A stretch of 59,692 nucleotides of DNA from Sporotomaculum syntrophicum (GTDB taxonomy: Bacteria; Bacillota; Desulfotomaculia; Desulfotomaculales; Desulfallaceae), in NCBI RefSeq assembly GCF_009932395.1, contig NZ_LSRS01000003.1:408712-468403 (forward strand). Reading direction: 5' to 3'. Shown in pieces: positions 44,475-53,893 of this stretch (the stretch's first letter is position 1; every line of letters begins with the position of its first letter). The notes beneath the pieces were generated by a model. It saw only the letters and a list, made by a program, of their open reading frames with translations. It was not told the origin of the DNA and did not search any database. A program made the translations under genes and the position numbers.

Positions 44475-45397
44475 TCATGAAAAAGGCCGATTATATGGAG
44501 TGCTGGGCATCAGTCTGTTGTTTTGCCAGTGAGCAGCCTTGGAGCGGAGCATTTCCTGCAGCAAAGGCCGGATAAAGTCAATTGGTTTAAGGTTGAAAAT
44601 ATACGTACTGAAATCATTAAACCATGGGCACTTCATTAAGTAGTCATCTATTTCTCCTTCAGGCAACCCATCTTTAATCATGAGAGTACAGGTAAATATT
44701 CGTTTGCAGGCATGCCAGGCAGCTTTTTCCGGATCTTTCAGCCATTTTTCCAAGCGTGATCTAGCATGATCTATCGTTTCCAGCGGGTTGGTGATAACCG
44801 GACCATGCCCTGGGTAGATACGTTTGAGGGACAGTTTGGCTACTTTTTCCAGGCTATCTTTGGCCGCCTCAATTGAAGCGGTTCCTTCGCGGAAAATATT
44901 GAGCCAGCCTACATCATTTTCTGCAAGTAAATCACCGCAGATTAACGCTTGAGTAGCAGGTAAGAACAGGCATATATGACCTAAAGTGTGACATGGAGTA
45001 TGCATCACCCTTATTATTTCAGTACCAGTTTCTATTTCATCTCCATCCGACAACAAACAATTTACTATGTAAGGCTCAACAGGTCGGTCGAGCCAGCGGG
45101 AACAATAGGCCTCCGGGTGATTATTGTTAATTAAGCCTGCTTCCCAGCGATGAGCAGCAATATTAATACCGTACTTCTTTTGTAAACCTGCATTAGCCCC
45201 AACATGATCGGAATGATAATGGGTATTAATAATTAGTTGTATTGTTGCCGGTAAGTAACCGTTATCTTTGATTAATAATTCAGTTAGAGCATTTCTGAAA
45301 TAAATCCTGTGTCAATTAAAACAGGTTTAGAACCGCCGACAATTACCATATTAGCACTCGGGTTCAATCTCTCGATAAAGCAAACTTCATTAGACAA
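44475..45397 (-). pseudogene. metallo-beta-lactamase-fold hydrolase, one-base frameshift
   Basis: TTG 45397 behind GGAGGAAC opens a frame with IVGGSKPVLIDTGF. After a one-base deletion near 45297 the original frame continues: RNALTELL, INTHYHSDHVGAN (metal motif), HTPCHTLGHICLFLP and YPGHGPVI, to the stop at 44475. Together they make a full 307-residue hydrolase of the glyoxalase-II-like class. Total length is one base short of a multiple of three. Either a recent null mutation or a sequencing error. Confidence 0.85.
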
Positions 45398-45488
45398 TGC
45401 ATGTTCCTCCTGAAAGCAACTTTTCTCGATGTGTGTTCGAGCAAAGAATTATAATTGATACATGTTAAGTGTTTTTTGAGTAAATTTG

Positions 45489-45510
45489 TACCCCCTAAAA
45501 TGAGGGGGTA
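45489..45510 (-). terminator. hairpin after the MoaE-like gene
   Basis: TACCCCCT (45489-45496) pairs with AGGGGGTA (45503-45510), 24 bases beyond the stop codon; the following T-run is weak. Confidence 0.5.
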
Positions 45511-45533
45511 TGGGTGAAGGTTAATAAAGTTAA

Positions 45534-45944
45534 TTAAAATTTTTGTTCAATTTCGGTAACACACTCGCTTTTGATCTTTCCAACCAGGAATTGCAAGGCA
45601 TCGATAACATGTGGTCTGATGTCGCCGCCTATCAGCACATACATAATGTCATCACCGAGCTCTAGTTGGCCTTCATTAAGCCAGACCCTGACATGGAAGA
45701 TACCGTCCATCTTATAGGTTTCAGCAATCGCCGCCTCAACCTTTGCTTCATCATACGCAAACTCCATTCCCTTTACCAACGTACCGTCATCAAGCCCCTC
45801 GCGCACCTTGACTTTGGGCGTTTGGCGCACAACGCCATTATGGACTAGAAACATCCCTTCTTGTAAAGCTGCTGGGTCATTTTTTGCTTGTATGAGCCAT
45901 TCATCGATTGACGGCGATGGTTTTTTCTTCTTTCCATTAATCAT
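45534..45944 (-). CDS. MoaE-like molybdopterin synthase catalytic subunit
   Basis: 136 residues. SIDEWLIQAKND, GMFLVHNGVVR, VKGMEFAYDEAKVEAAIAET, LELGDDIMYVLIGGDIRPHV and the end LVGKIKSECVTEIEQ match MoaE-type proteins of Clostridia, which with thiocarboxylated MoaD convert precursor Z to molybdopterin. The reaction-critical lysines of the classical enzyme cannot be placed with certainty, so it may be a diverged paralogue. AAGGAG precedes ATG by ten bases. It reinforces the molybdenum theme of the preceding genes. Confidence 0.72.
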   Translation of the reverse strand: MINGKKKKPSPSIDEWLIQAKNDPAALQEGMFLVHNGVVRQTPKVKVREGLDDGTLVKGMEFAYDEAKVEAAIAETYKMDGIFHVRVWLNEGQLELGDDIMYVLIGGDIRPHVIDALQFLVGKIKSECVTEIEQKF

Positions 45945-46078
45945 AACTAATACGCTCCTTATTTATTAACGTAAAACCTCAAATTATCATTTCCCAATTT
46001 GACATAAATAGCCCTATTCTTATTAGCTTGCAACGTGACTATCTCCACGTGCTTGTAAGGGGGAACATGTCTTCCTGT

Positions 46079-46522
46079 TCACAATTCCAGCAACTCAAAG
46101 CCGGTGCCCGGGTCAACCTTCCGGAACGCCGTTGAATTAAGCAGCTCAAAAATAACTACCTCGCCAATGTGCCAGATGATCACTCCCTCCCTGGTGCAGC
46201 CGGTAACTGTGTCTCGATTCCGCCCGAATGCCGAGTGCATGTGCAGCTTGGGCAACCCTTCTTCGTTTATAAACAATGTGCCTATTCCCATCGCCTCGCT
46301 GGTGCCCAGCAGTTCGGTGACCATCTTGCGAGGCTTAGGAGCGTTGCCATCTTCCGGACCTACCACCACCTTGCTGTTAACGTCGGCACCGCCCAGGAAG
46401 TGTACGATGGCCGCTTCTATTCGGCGGGACTTGGCAAATTCCTCAATGACGTTGGGTATTTTGTCTTCGTGCTCCAGTCGCAGGATGAAAATCCTGCCCA
46501 GATTGGCCTCTGTGTACTTAAT
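46079..46522 (-). CDS. PPC/DUF296-domain protein with AUU start
   Basis: 147 residues if translation starts at ATT 46522, which lies eight bases after AGGAGG and gives the family's normal beginning (KYTEANLGRIFILRLEHEDK; relatives begin MKYTE). No ATG, GTG or TTG occurs in frame until GTG 46369, which would remove a third of the domain. Other blocks: LGGADVNSKVVVGPEDG, LPKLHMHSAFGR, TREGVIIWHIGEVVIFEL. Homologues form trimers and include plant AT-hook proteins; the bacterial role is unknown. Confidence 0.8.
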   Translation of the reverse strand: MKYTEANLGRIFILRLEHEDKIPNVIEEFAKSRRIEAAIVHFLGGADVNSKVVVGPEDGNAPKPRKMVTELLGTSEAMGIGTLFINEEGLPKLHMHSAFGRNRDTVTGCTREGVIIWHIGEVVIFELLNSTAFRKVDPGTGFELLEL

Positions 46523-46576
46523 GACTCTCGCCTCCTTTTGGATCTTTGGTGGGACATTGGGCGAACTTGCTCCGCT

Positions 46577-49058
46577 TTATGCCTTGTCCTTTTCCGGCCT
46601 GGTATTTTTGCCCAGGTTGCTCTTGCCGTCCTTGCCGCTGTTGTCTGAAGTGTAGGCTTCGTGATAAGCCTGTAGCTTGGCGGTAACCAGGCCATGCACC
46701 GATTGCGCCGGGTAGACTCTCTGCTAGTCGGCCTCGCCGGCGGCTACGCCGGTAAGCAGTTCAATCCCCTCATTTACACTGGCCACGGCATAAATGTGGA
46801 ATTTGCCTTCCCTTACAGTGTTCACTACTTCTTCATGCAGCTGCAGGTCCTTTACGTTTTGCCGGGGGATGATAACCCCCTGCCGGCCGGTGATGCCTTG
46901 GATTTTGCAAACCTCGAACCAGCCTTCAATTTTCTCGTTCACCCCGCCGATAGGCTGAATTTCTCCTTTTTGGTTAACCGAGCCCGTGACGGCCAGATCT
47001 TGTCGCAGTGGCAGATCAGACAGACTGGATAAGATGGCGTACAACTCCGCGCTGGAGGCGCTGTCACCGTCCACTCCATCATAGAGCTGTTCAAAGGTTA
47101 GGCTGCCGGTGAGGGATAAAGGGGTACTCTGGGCATATTTATGCCCCAAATAGCCGCTGAGGATGAGCACTCCTTTACTATGGGTTGCGCCGCTCATTCT
47201 GGTTTCCCGCTCAATGTTGACCACGCCCTCCCTCCCCAGGTAGGTGTTGGCGGTTATGCGGGAAGGTTTGCCGAATGTGTATTCCCCTGCACTCAGTACG
47301 GCCAGGCCGTTTACCTGGCCTACAATAGCCCCGTCGGTATTGATGAGGTAGGTTCCTTCCTTGAACATCTCCTGGATGCGTTCTTCAAACTTGTTAGCCC
47401 GTTTGCGTTTTTCTGCAATGGCCTTCTGCACATGGGTAGCGTCGATAATGTCTGTTCCCTCCATGGCTGCCCAGGAGTCAGCCTCGCAAAGAATATCCAC
47501 AATCTGGCTAAATCGGGCGGTAAACTTGGTCCTACTGCCGCTCAGCCTGGCGGTGTACTCCACTACCCGGGCTACCGCAGCGCGGGTGAATTCCTTGAGA
47601 TTTTCTTTTTTGACGGTGGTGCTGATAAAGGCAGCCAGTTTACGGGCATTCTCCCTGGTATTATCCATCTGCACGTCGAAGTCCGCGTGAATTTTGAACA
47701 GCTTGCCAAAATCCTCATCGTACTGATACATCATGTAGTAGATATAAGGGCTGCCCAGCATAATCACCTTTACGTCCACCGGGATTGCCTGGGGCTTCAG
47801 GGAGGCCATGGCAATTAAGCCGTATTGCTCGCCAAGGCTTTCCACAGACAATTTTTTTTGTTTTCAAGGTTCGTTTCATTGCTTCCCAAACCCCGGGGTT
47901 CATCAGTACATCCTTTGCGTTAACAATAAGGTATCCTCCATTAGCTAGGTGGAAGGCTCCGGCCTTGATCATGGAAAAATCAGTGCTCACCACGCCCATG
48001 CGGCTGGAATATTCGACGCGGCCGCACAAGTTGTAATAGTTGGGGTTAGACTCAATGATCACCGGCGAGCCCTCACTACCGCGGTTGTCCACCAGCAAGT
48101 TAACTGAGTAGCGTTCTTGCATCATTTCCTTGGTGGTTTTACCGAACATGGCCATCTGTTTTTCTTCCTCGCTGGAGGGAGTTCTCCTGAAATCTTTGAT
48201 ATTTTTCACCACATCATGTCTTACTGCTTCCAGGTAATCAATCACCCCAGGATTATCTTTATACTTCTCTTGCACTTCATCAATTAGGTGGACTACGGCA
48301 AACAGCGCCACCCGGTTGATTAGTTCGCGAATTTTTTCTCTGGTTTCCCGGTCGAGGTGCTGCATTCTGCGCATCTCAATCATGGCCAGGTCCTGCACTG
48401 CTTGCATATTGGCCTTGATTTCTTCTCTTGTCTCTTCGTCCAGCTTTTGAAATTCTTCCTCCGACAGCGGCTCGCCATCTATCAGAGGCACCAGCACATA
48501 ACCGGTATTGGACCAGTTAACCTGTATAGAGTATGTTTTTGCTTTTTCAACGAAGGCTTCCTGTCTGGCGAGCTGTTCCTGGTGAAAGGCTTTCATGAGG
48601 GCAGCTCTTTCTCGTTCATAATCTTCACTGCTAAAAACTTTCGGTATCTCATTGCGCAAGTTTTCAAGCAGTTCCTTCATTTCCTGGCGAAATTCGTTGC
48701 CTGTACCCGCCGGCAGGCTGATGGCAATGGGTTGGCTGCTGTCTTCAAAATTGTTAACATAGCACCAATCCGGTGGCACAGGCTGATTTTTGGCTAGCTT
48801 GCGTACCACCTGTTTGGCGTATGTTAATTTCCCTGTGCCCACCATGCCGGAAACAAATATATTATAGCCTGGTTTTTGAGTATGGAGGCCAAACTCCATG
48901 GCCTTGACCCCGCGTTCCTGACCGATCATCTCATCCAGTGGGGGGACGTTGGCGGTGGTAGTAAAGTCAAAAAAATCTTTATCGCAATAGAAGCGCAGTT
49001 GTTCAACGCCTAATTCTGTTACGGGCGGTTTATTTTGTTTTTGTTCTTTACTGGACAT
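46577..49058 (-). pseudogene. Lon-type (AAA_32/S16) ATP-dependent protease, interrupted by a frameshift and a UAG
   Basis: The full reading is about 826 residues. The first frame (49058-47850) carries the AAA part (SGMVGTGKLTYAKQVVRKLA, a Walker A lacking the usual GKT/S) and ends in a run of eight As (47859-47852). Removing one A joins it to the second frame (LSVESLGEQYGLIAMASLKP), which has the protease domain: GDSASSAELYAILSSLSDLP with the catalytic Ser and GGVNEKIEGWFEVC with Lys. That frame ends at TAG (46726-46724), yet 48 more family-like codons (VYPAQSVHGLVTAKLQAYHE) run to TAA at 46577. Either degenerate or recoded. Confidence 0.85.
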
Positions 49059-49479
49059 AGTTTCTCTCCCCCTACGCTGTTATTAACCAGCCAGCGACAG
49101 TTGCTCCGGCGTGGCTATTGCTTTATATATAATTATAAGTATATTGGCCATAACCAGTCCTCACGCTAAGCAAACTGCAGCCAGAGACCTGTAGGACTGT
49201 CACGCTCACCCATCGTTCGCCGCCCGTTCTTGTCCTGGTCTACCCTTGATTGTTCCGGCCAGTGGCCGCCCGGTTATTTTAGATAAGAAAGAAAACAACG
49301 GTAGAACCAGTCTGGCAAGCCTTCTGCAGTCAAGTACGTATGGCTATAGTGCTGGATGGATTACGTCCAGTAATGATTGTTTTTAATATTTGTGTTCCGG
49401 CAGGTCATCTAAATTATTGTCCAGGCAATGGTCTGTGGTGCCCTCACTATTCACAGTTGCTCCTAAAAAACGGCTGAGC
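49059..49479. other. gene-free gap
   Basis: Upstream region of the Lon-type gene and downstream of the coiled-coil gene. I see no reading frame with a ribosome site and no clear terminator or structured element. Confidence 0.4.
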
Positions 49480-49689
49480 TTATCTTTTTAAACCTTTGGC
49501 TTTCTCTATGGCTTCTTTGGCCATCTGCTCAGCCTTATTTGCTACTACTTCAGCCTTTTCCCTGACTTCGGCAACTAAATCTTCAGCTTTATCCTTTAAA
49601 TCATCAACATTCACCTTTGCGGCCATTTCTTCTGCCTTATCCTTGGCTTCCTCTAAAACTTTTTCGAATCTATCTTTTAATCCACCCAC
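49480..49689 (-). CDS. small charged coiled-coil protein
   Basis: 69 residues from GTG 49689 behind GGAGG. Entirely helical, with a heptad-like pattern of Ala/Val and Lys/Glu (EEAKDKAEEMAAKVNVDDLK, DLVAEVREKAEVVANKAEQM), like YtxH-type or LEA-like stress proteins. Such proteins are thought to protect membranes or proteins in dry or stressed cells; here that is inference. No membrane segment. Single gene. Confidence 0.7.
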   Translation of the reverse strand: MGGLKDRFEKVLEEAKDKAEEMAAKVNVDDLKDKAEDLVAEVREKAEVVANKAEQMAKEAIEKAKGLKR

Positions 49690-49875
49690 CTTGTATAGCC
49701 TCCTTAAACAATTATTAATTTTATAAACAATCTTAACATGTATTTGTCATGTTATTTATTAATATTAGCGATTTTTATGTCTTATTTTGCCTGATAGTGA
49801 TCAGGCGGGAGTGAATTTGTGCGCCAAAGGGGATGAACCCAAGCTGAGCCAGTTTAAATATATAGAGTTGGACGT

Positions 49876-51579
49876 TTATAAACCCAATGCTTCCTTAGCA
49901 ATTTTTATAAGTGGATATTCACCGGTGACCGGGTTTGGGTCCTGGTAGTAAGCATATACGATACTGGGCTCGGCATATAAAAGAGCAATACCCCGCCTGC
50001 CCCGGTGCTGCGGAAAGGTAGCGTCAACCCGTTTCAGTTGCTGTTTTGTGGCTTTCAGGGCGGGGTCTTTAACCTGCAATACTACAGGCAGCCGTCCGGA
50101 GGAATTGGTGGCCAGGTAGTCACAAACCAGCATATCCCGCAAGGCGGTTTTGTCAATGCCTGGCTGAGAGCTAAAGTATACCAACACCAGGGCGATGAAA
50201 TCATTTAACGAAATCCTGTCTGCGCCTTTGGCAGCCAGGTATTCGCCAAATTGGGCAAATAGTTCAAAGGGTTTTATGTTAAGCCGTTCCAGTAGGTAAG
50301 CAAGGGTGCGCCGGAAACGGCCGCTGTTATAAAGCCGTTCCAGGGCGTCTTCAGTACGCTTAAGATAGCGCAGCTCTTCATGTGAAAGCCAGGGTGTCTC
50401 AAGTACCTCGTAGGGGGCGCGTTTATTAAACCGGCAGGGGTAATTTTCAGGTTCTTCACGCATTTGCGAACCGTGCAGCAGCTTTAAAAAGCCCAGCTGC
50501 AGCATATTGGGCTTCAGGTCGTAAGCCGTATTAAAGCTTGCGGCGAAGCTGCTTAAATCTTCGTGGGGCAGACCGGCTATCAGGTCAAGGTGCACATGGA
50601 TATTACCGTTGGCTACGATCTGCCGGATATTGTTTTTTAGCCGTTCTACATTGGTTTTGCGGCGTATGGCGGTCAGAGTTTTTTCGTTGAAGCTCTGCAT
50701 GCCGATTTCAACCTGGAACAAGCCTGCCGGTGCCGCAGCCAGCAGTCCTAATATTGCTTCATCAAGAATGTCCCCGGCGATCTCGAAATGGAAGCATACG
50801 CCTTCCGGGATCCTGTTGCCGTAATGCTCGAGAATAAAGCTGATTAATTCAACCGCCCTGGAACGGTTGGCGTTAAAGGTGCGGTCTACCAACTTTACCG
50901 TTTGGGTGCCGCTGTTGGCCAACATGAGGAGTTCTTTTTTGGCCCGCTCCAAACTAAAATAACGCACCTGGCCAAAACCAGAAAGGCAAAAGGCACAAGA
51001 GTACGGGCAGCCGCGGCTGGTTTCCAGGTATGCAATTCTGCTCTTTAAGGCGTTAAAATATTTCTCCGTGTAAGGGCTGGGGGGGTCATTCGCGGTAACA
51101 TAAGGAGTAGCTGAGATTAATTCATCGCCTGCCCGGCTGTTTACCCCCGGGATATGCCGGGTAACTGCGTTATGATAAAGGCAGTTCAGTAGCATGGCCA
51201 AAGGTTCTTCCCCTTCACCGGAGACGACATACTGCACCAAAGGCTCTTCCTGCAATATATCCGCAGCATTGTAGCTGACCTCCGGCCCGCCCAGGACGAT
51301 CACCGCCTCGGGTAATTTGTCCTTGACTAAACGCACCAATTGTTTGGTGGCCTCGATATTCCAGATGTAACAGGAGAAGCCGATGACCTGAGGCCGGTTG
51401 GCCAGGATGCGACGGGCTACGCTCTCCAGATCCTCGTTAATGGTGCCCTCGATAACTTCGGCAATGATGCCCGGTTTGCAATAGTTCTCAATCCCCGACA
51501 GCAAATACCAAGGTGCCAGGGAGGAATGGATATATTTCGAATTTAACGTGCAAAGCGCTACCCACAGAATGGGTTTCAT
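49876..51579 (-). CDS. B12-binding-domain radical SAM protein (DUF4080)
   Basis: 567 residues. N-terminal cobalamin-binding-type Rossmann domain (about 5-140: ARRILANRPQVIGFSCYIWN, then VIVLGGPEVSYNA, VVSGEGEEPL), radical SAM barrel with RGCPYSCAFCLSGF (about 190, the CxxxCxxC for the [4Fe-4S] cluster), IEMGMQSFNEKTL-type substrate strand and LIAGLPHEDL. The C-terminal 200 residues are the DUF4080 domain. The B12 domain lacks an obvious DxHxxG, so it may not bind cobalamin. Reaction unknown. ATG lies at the end of an AT-rich leader. Confidence 0.88.
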   Translation of the reverse strand: MKPILWVALCTLNSKYIHSSLAPWYLLSGIENYCKPGIIAEVIEGTINEDLESVARRILANRPQVIGFSCYIWNIEATKQLVRLVKDKLPEAVIVLGGPEVSYNAADILQEEPLVQYVVSGEGEEPLAMLLNCLYHNAVTRHIPGVNSRAGDELISATPYVTANDPPSPYTEKYFNALKSRIAYLETSRGCPYSCAFCLSGFGQVRYFSLERAKKELLMLANSGTQTVKLVDRTFNANRSRAVELISFILEHYGNRIPEGVCFHFEIAGDILDEAILGLLAAAPAGLFQVEIGMQSFNEKTLTAIRRKTNVERLKNNIRQIVANGNIHVHLDLIAGLPHEDLSSFAASFNTAYDLKPNMLQLGFLKLLHGSQMREEPENYPCRFNKRAPYEVLETPWLSHEELRYLKRTEDALERLYNSGRFRRTLAYLLERLNIKPFELFAQFGEYLAAKGADRISLNDFIALVLVYFSSQPGIDKTALRDMLVCDYLATNSSGRLPVVLQVKDPALKATKQQLKRVDATFPQHRGRRGIALLYAEPSIVYAYYQDPNPVTGEYPLIKIAKEALGL

Positions 51580-52014
51580 TGAATGTTAACCCCCAAGTTG
51601 GCTTTTTTAAGTTGTTTATCATACAGTCTGTAGTGTCCAGTCCTCTAATTATGCTGTTTATTCTCTATCCTATCTTAGATTCCTTTTTAAGGTATAAAAC
51701 ATTTTAGCACAGTCAAAAGCATAGCAGATATGATTGCTAAAAGCAAAATTGGTTTGGTATCCAGATTGGTAGATAGTACTGAATAGCTTTTTACATTAGC
51801 GGTCAATTAATGTACAAAGACCGCACTAGTTACATTCCACTACCTAATTCGCCATAACTTACCAAACAGTGTATAATTAGATAAGGTTGTGGATAGCCGG
51901 TGCAATGCTTAACTCCAGAGGTAAAAGCATTGGGATGATGAACACCATAATGTCTGAGCAACTGTCCGCGGTATATTAAGGCATACCCAAGTATATGTAG
52001 AGAGGATTTTTATA
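51580..52014. other. divergent upstream region without genes
   Basis: Lies between the divergently oriented DUF4080 and PH-domain genes. It contains a small GCAATGC/GCATTG hairpin near 51901-51931 and AGAGGA at 52000 serving TTG 52015. Nothing else identifiable. Confidence 0.4.
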
Positions 52015-52497
52015 TTGCGTTCCGAGCCCAGCGAGCGGATTGATTTGCGCATTATGCAGGTGTGGAGAATAAGCGGGTTATTAAGAACTTTGCTATTTGG
52101 GGCGGTGACCTTTGCCCTTATGGCATTGGTGGGTAAATTGTTTAACTGGCCGCAGTGGTTGTCCTGGTTACCGCCGGCGGCAGCAGTGGTCTACGGCGGG
52201 CTGGAGGTTACCGTGCTGCCCCGGCTGCGCTGGGAACGCTGGCGCTACCAGGTTAACGGTGAGGAAATTTACTTGCAAAGGGGCGTGTGGTATATTAAAC
52301 GGACCTTAATTCCTATGACGCGCATCCAGCATGTGGATACTGCTCAGGGTGTTTTAATGCGTCGTTATGGTTTGGCTGCCGTGGACGTTTCCACTGCAGC
52401 AGGCACCCACCAAATACCTGCCTTAGCCGAGGAAGCGGCAGATGAGCTCCGGGACCGTATTGCGGCCCTGGCCAGGGTATCCGGCGATGTTGTCTGA
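52015..52497 (+). CDS. bacterial PH-domain membrane protein (YdbS-like)
   Basis: 160 residues from TTG 52015 (AGAGGA eight bases upstream). Two membrane spans (about 22-42 and 48-68) are followed by a bPH2 domain: VNGEEIYLQRGVWYIKRTLI, PMTRIQHVDTAQGVLMRRYG, VSTAAGTHQIPALAEEAADE. This matches YdbS of Bacillus, which is encoded with YdbT and linked to resistance to amylolysin-type antimicrobials. It overlaps the next gene by 11 bases. Confidence 0.88.
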   Translation: MRSEPSERIDLRIMQVWRISGLLRTLLFGAVTFALMALVGKLFNWPQWLSWLPPAAAVVYGGLEVTVLPRLRWERWRYQVNGEEIYLQRGVWYIKRTLIPMTRIQHVDTAQGVLMRRYGLAAVDVSTAAGTHQIPALAEEAADELRDRIAALARVSGDVV

Positions 52498-53881
52498 GCC
52501 CCGTCGCTTGCACCTGCTGGGCATCTTATTAAGCTCGCTCCAGTTGTTGAAGGATTTCTTTTTACCCCTGGTTATTTATTTTATTACCTCAATTTCCCAA
52601 AAAGGCTTTTCGACTGCCTGGCTGCTGTTCACCGGAACGGTAATTATCCTGGCTGTCCTGGTCTGGGGTGGGCTTGGCTGGTACCGGTTTACCTATCGGG
52701 TGGAAAACGACGCCCTGGTGGTTGAACAAGGGGTGCTGGTGCATAAAAGAAGCGTGATACCCCGTGAGCGCATCCAGTCCATTGATTTGAACCAGGGGCT
52801 TTGGCACCGTATATTCAATCTCGTGGCCGTGCAGGTGGAAACAGCCGGCGGGTCATCTCCTGAAGCACTATTATCTGCACTTACCCTGGCGGATGCCGAA
52901 ACCCTCCGGCACGAGCTGCTGGTGCCCGGCGTTGAGGCAGAGACAAACCATGCTGAGCCGGCGGCGCTCTTAAAAAGTGCTGCTTTTAGCGAGCTGTTCC
53001 TGTTTGGCGCCACTTCGGGCGGTGCCCTGGGGCTGGTGGTTTCTTTATTCTCCGGGGCTTTAACCATGCTGGACGATATCGGTATTGAATTGGATTGGCA
53101 GCAGTATATTACCTGGATTTGGGACCAGGCCAACCTGGTTTACCTGGTGCTGCTGGTGCTTTTGGCCTTGTGGCTGCTCACGGCGCTGGGGATGGTCCTG
53201 AAATACGGCGGGTTTACCCTGACCCGCACAAATGACCGGCTGCAAATGGTATACGGGCTGTTGCAACGGCGCCAAGTATCCATACCCATCGGGCGCATTC
53301 AGGCTGTCCGCCTGGTGGAGGGTGTGCTTCGGCAGCCGTTGGGTTACTTGAGCATATATGTGGAAAGCGCAGGTTACGGGCAGAAGGGCCGGGAAAAGAC
53401 GCTGCTCTGGCCGCTGGTCCGGCAAAGGGAGCTGGTGTCCCTGCTGGGGGAATTTCTTCCTGAGTTTGCCTGGGATATTCCTTTGCAGCCCTTACCTGCC
53501 AAAGCCGGGCGGCGCTACATGCTGCGTGGTTTTATCCCTGCCCTGTTGCCGGCTCTGCCGGCCCTAGTCTGGCTGCCCCGGGGGGAGCTGGCCATGGCTC
53601 TGCCGCTGTTGGGCGCGCTTTGGGGGTTCTGGGTCTATCGCAGCGCCGGCTGGGGATTGCGGGACAATATGCTTGCAGTGCGCTCCCGCAGCCTGGTCCG
53701 GACCACGTTCATTGTACCCAACCGCAAGGTGCAGTCTTTTTCCATCGGTTCCACCCCCTGGCAGCGCCGGGCCGGCTTGCTTAGCTTTGAGCTTGATCTG
53801 GCTTCCCAGGCCAGTTTTGGGTTGAGGGATATTTACCCCACCGATGCTGAAACACTGACCTGCTGGTTCAAAAAGCGCTAA
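52487..53881 (+). CDS. bacterial PH-domain membrane protein (YdbT-like)
   Basis: 464 residues from ATG 52487, which begins within the stop region of the YdbS-like gene; an ATG at 52442 lies deep inside that gene. Two or three bPH2 domains alternate with membrane pairs: VENDALVVEQGVLVHKRSVI, SIDLNQGLWHRIFNLVAVQV; TNDRLQMVYGLLQRRQVSIP, AVRLVEGVLRQPLGYLSIYV; FIVPNRKVQSFSIGSTPWQR. The two proteins probably work together at the membrane. High GC relative to neighbours. Confidence 0.88.
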   Translation: MLSEPRRLHLLGILLSSLQLLKDFFLPLVIYFITSISQKGFSTAWLLFTGTVIILAVLVWGGLGWYRFTYRVENDALVVEQGVLVHKRSVIPRERIQSIDLNQGLWHRIFNLVAVQVETAGGSSPEALLSALTLADAETLRHELLVPGVEAETNHAEPAALLKSAAFSELFLFGATSGGALGLVVSLFSGALTMLDDIGIELDWQQYITWIWDQANLVYLVLLVLLALWLLTALGMVLKYGGFTLTRTNDRLQMVYGLLQRRQVSIPIGRIQAVRLVEGVLRQPLGYLSIYVESAGYGQKGREKTLLWPLVRQRELVSLLGEFLPEFAWDIPLQPLPAKAGRRYMLRGFIPALLPALPALVWLPRGELAMALPLLGALWGFWVYRSAGWGLRDNMLAVRSRSLVRTTFIVPNRKVQSFSIGSTPWQRRAGLLSFELDLASQASFGLRDIYPTDAETLTCWFKKR

Positions 53882-53893
53882 CTTATAACTCAA

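Noticed and set aside
46724-46726. Firm call of pyrrolysine at the Lon-type UAG
   Set aside because: A simple nonsense mutation or error explains it equally well, UAG also occurs in the dead Crp gene here, and no pyl genes are in the window.
52442-52486. Longer start for the YdbT-like protein at 52442
   Set aside because: It lies 56 bases inside the YdbS-like gene; ATG 52487 at the junction is the normal coupled start.
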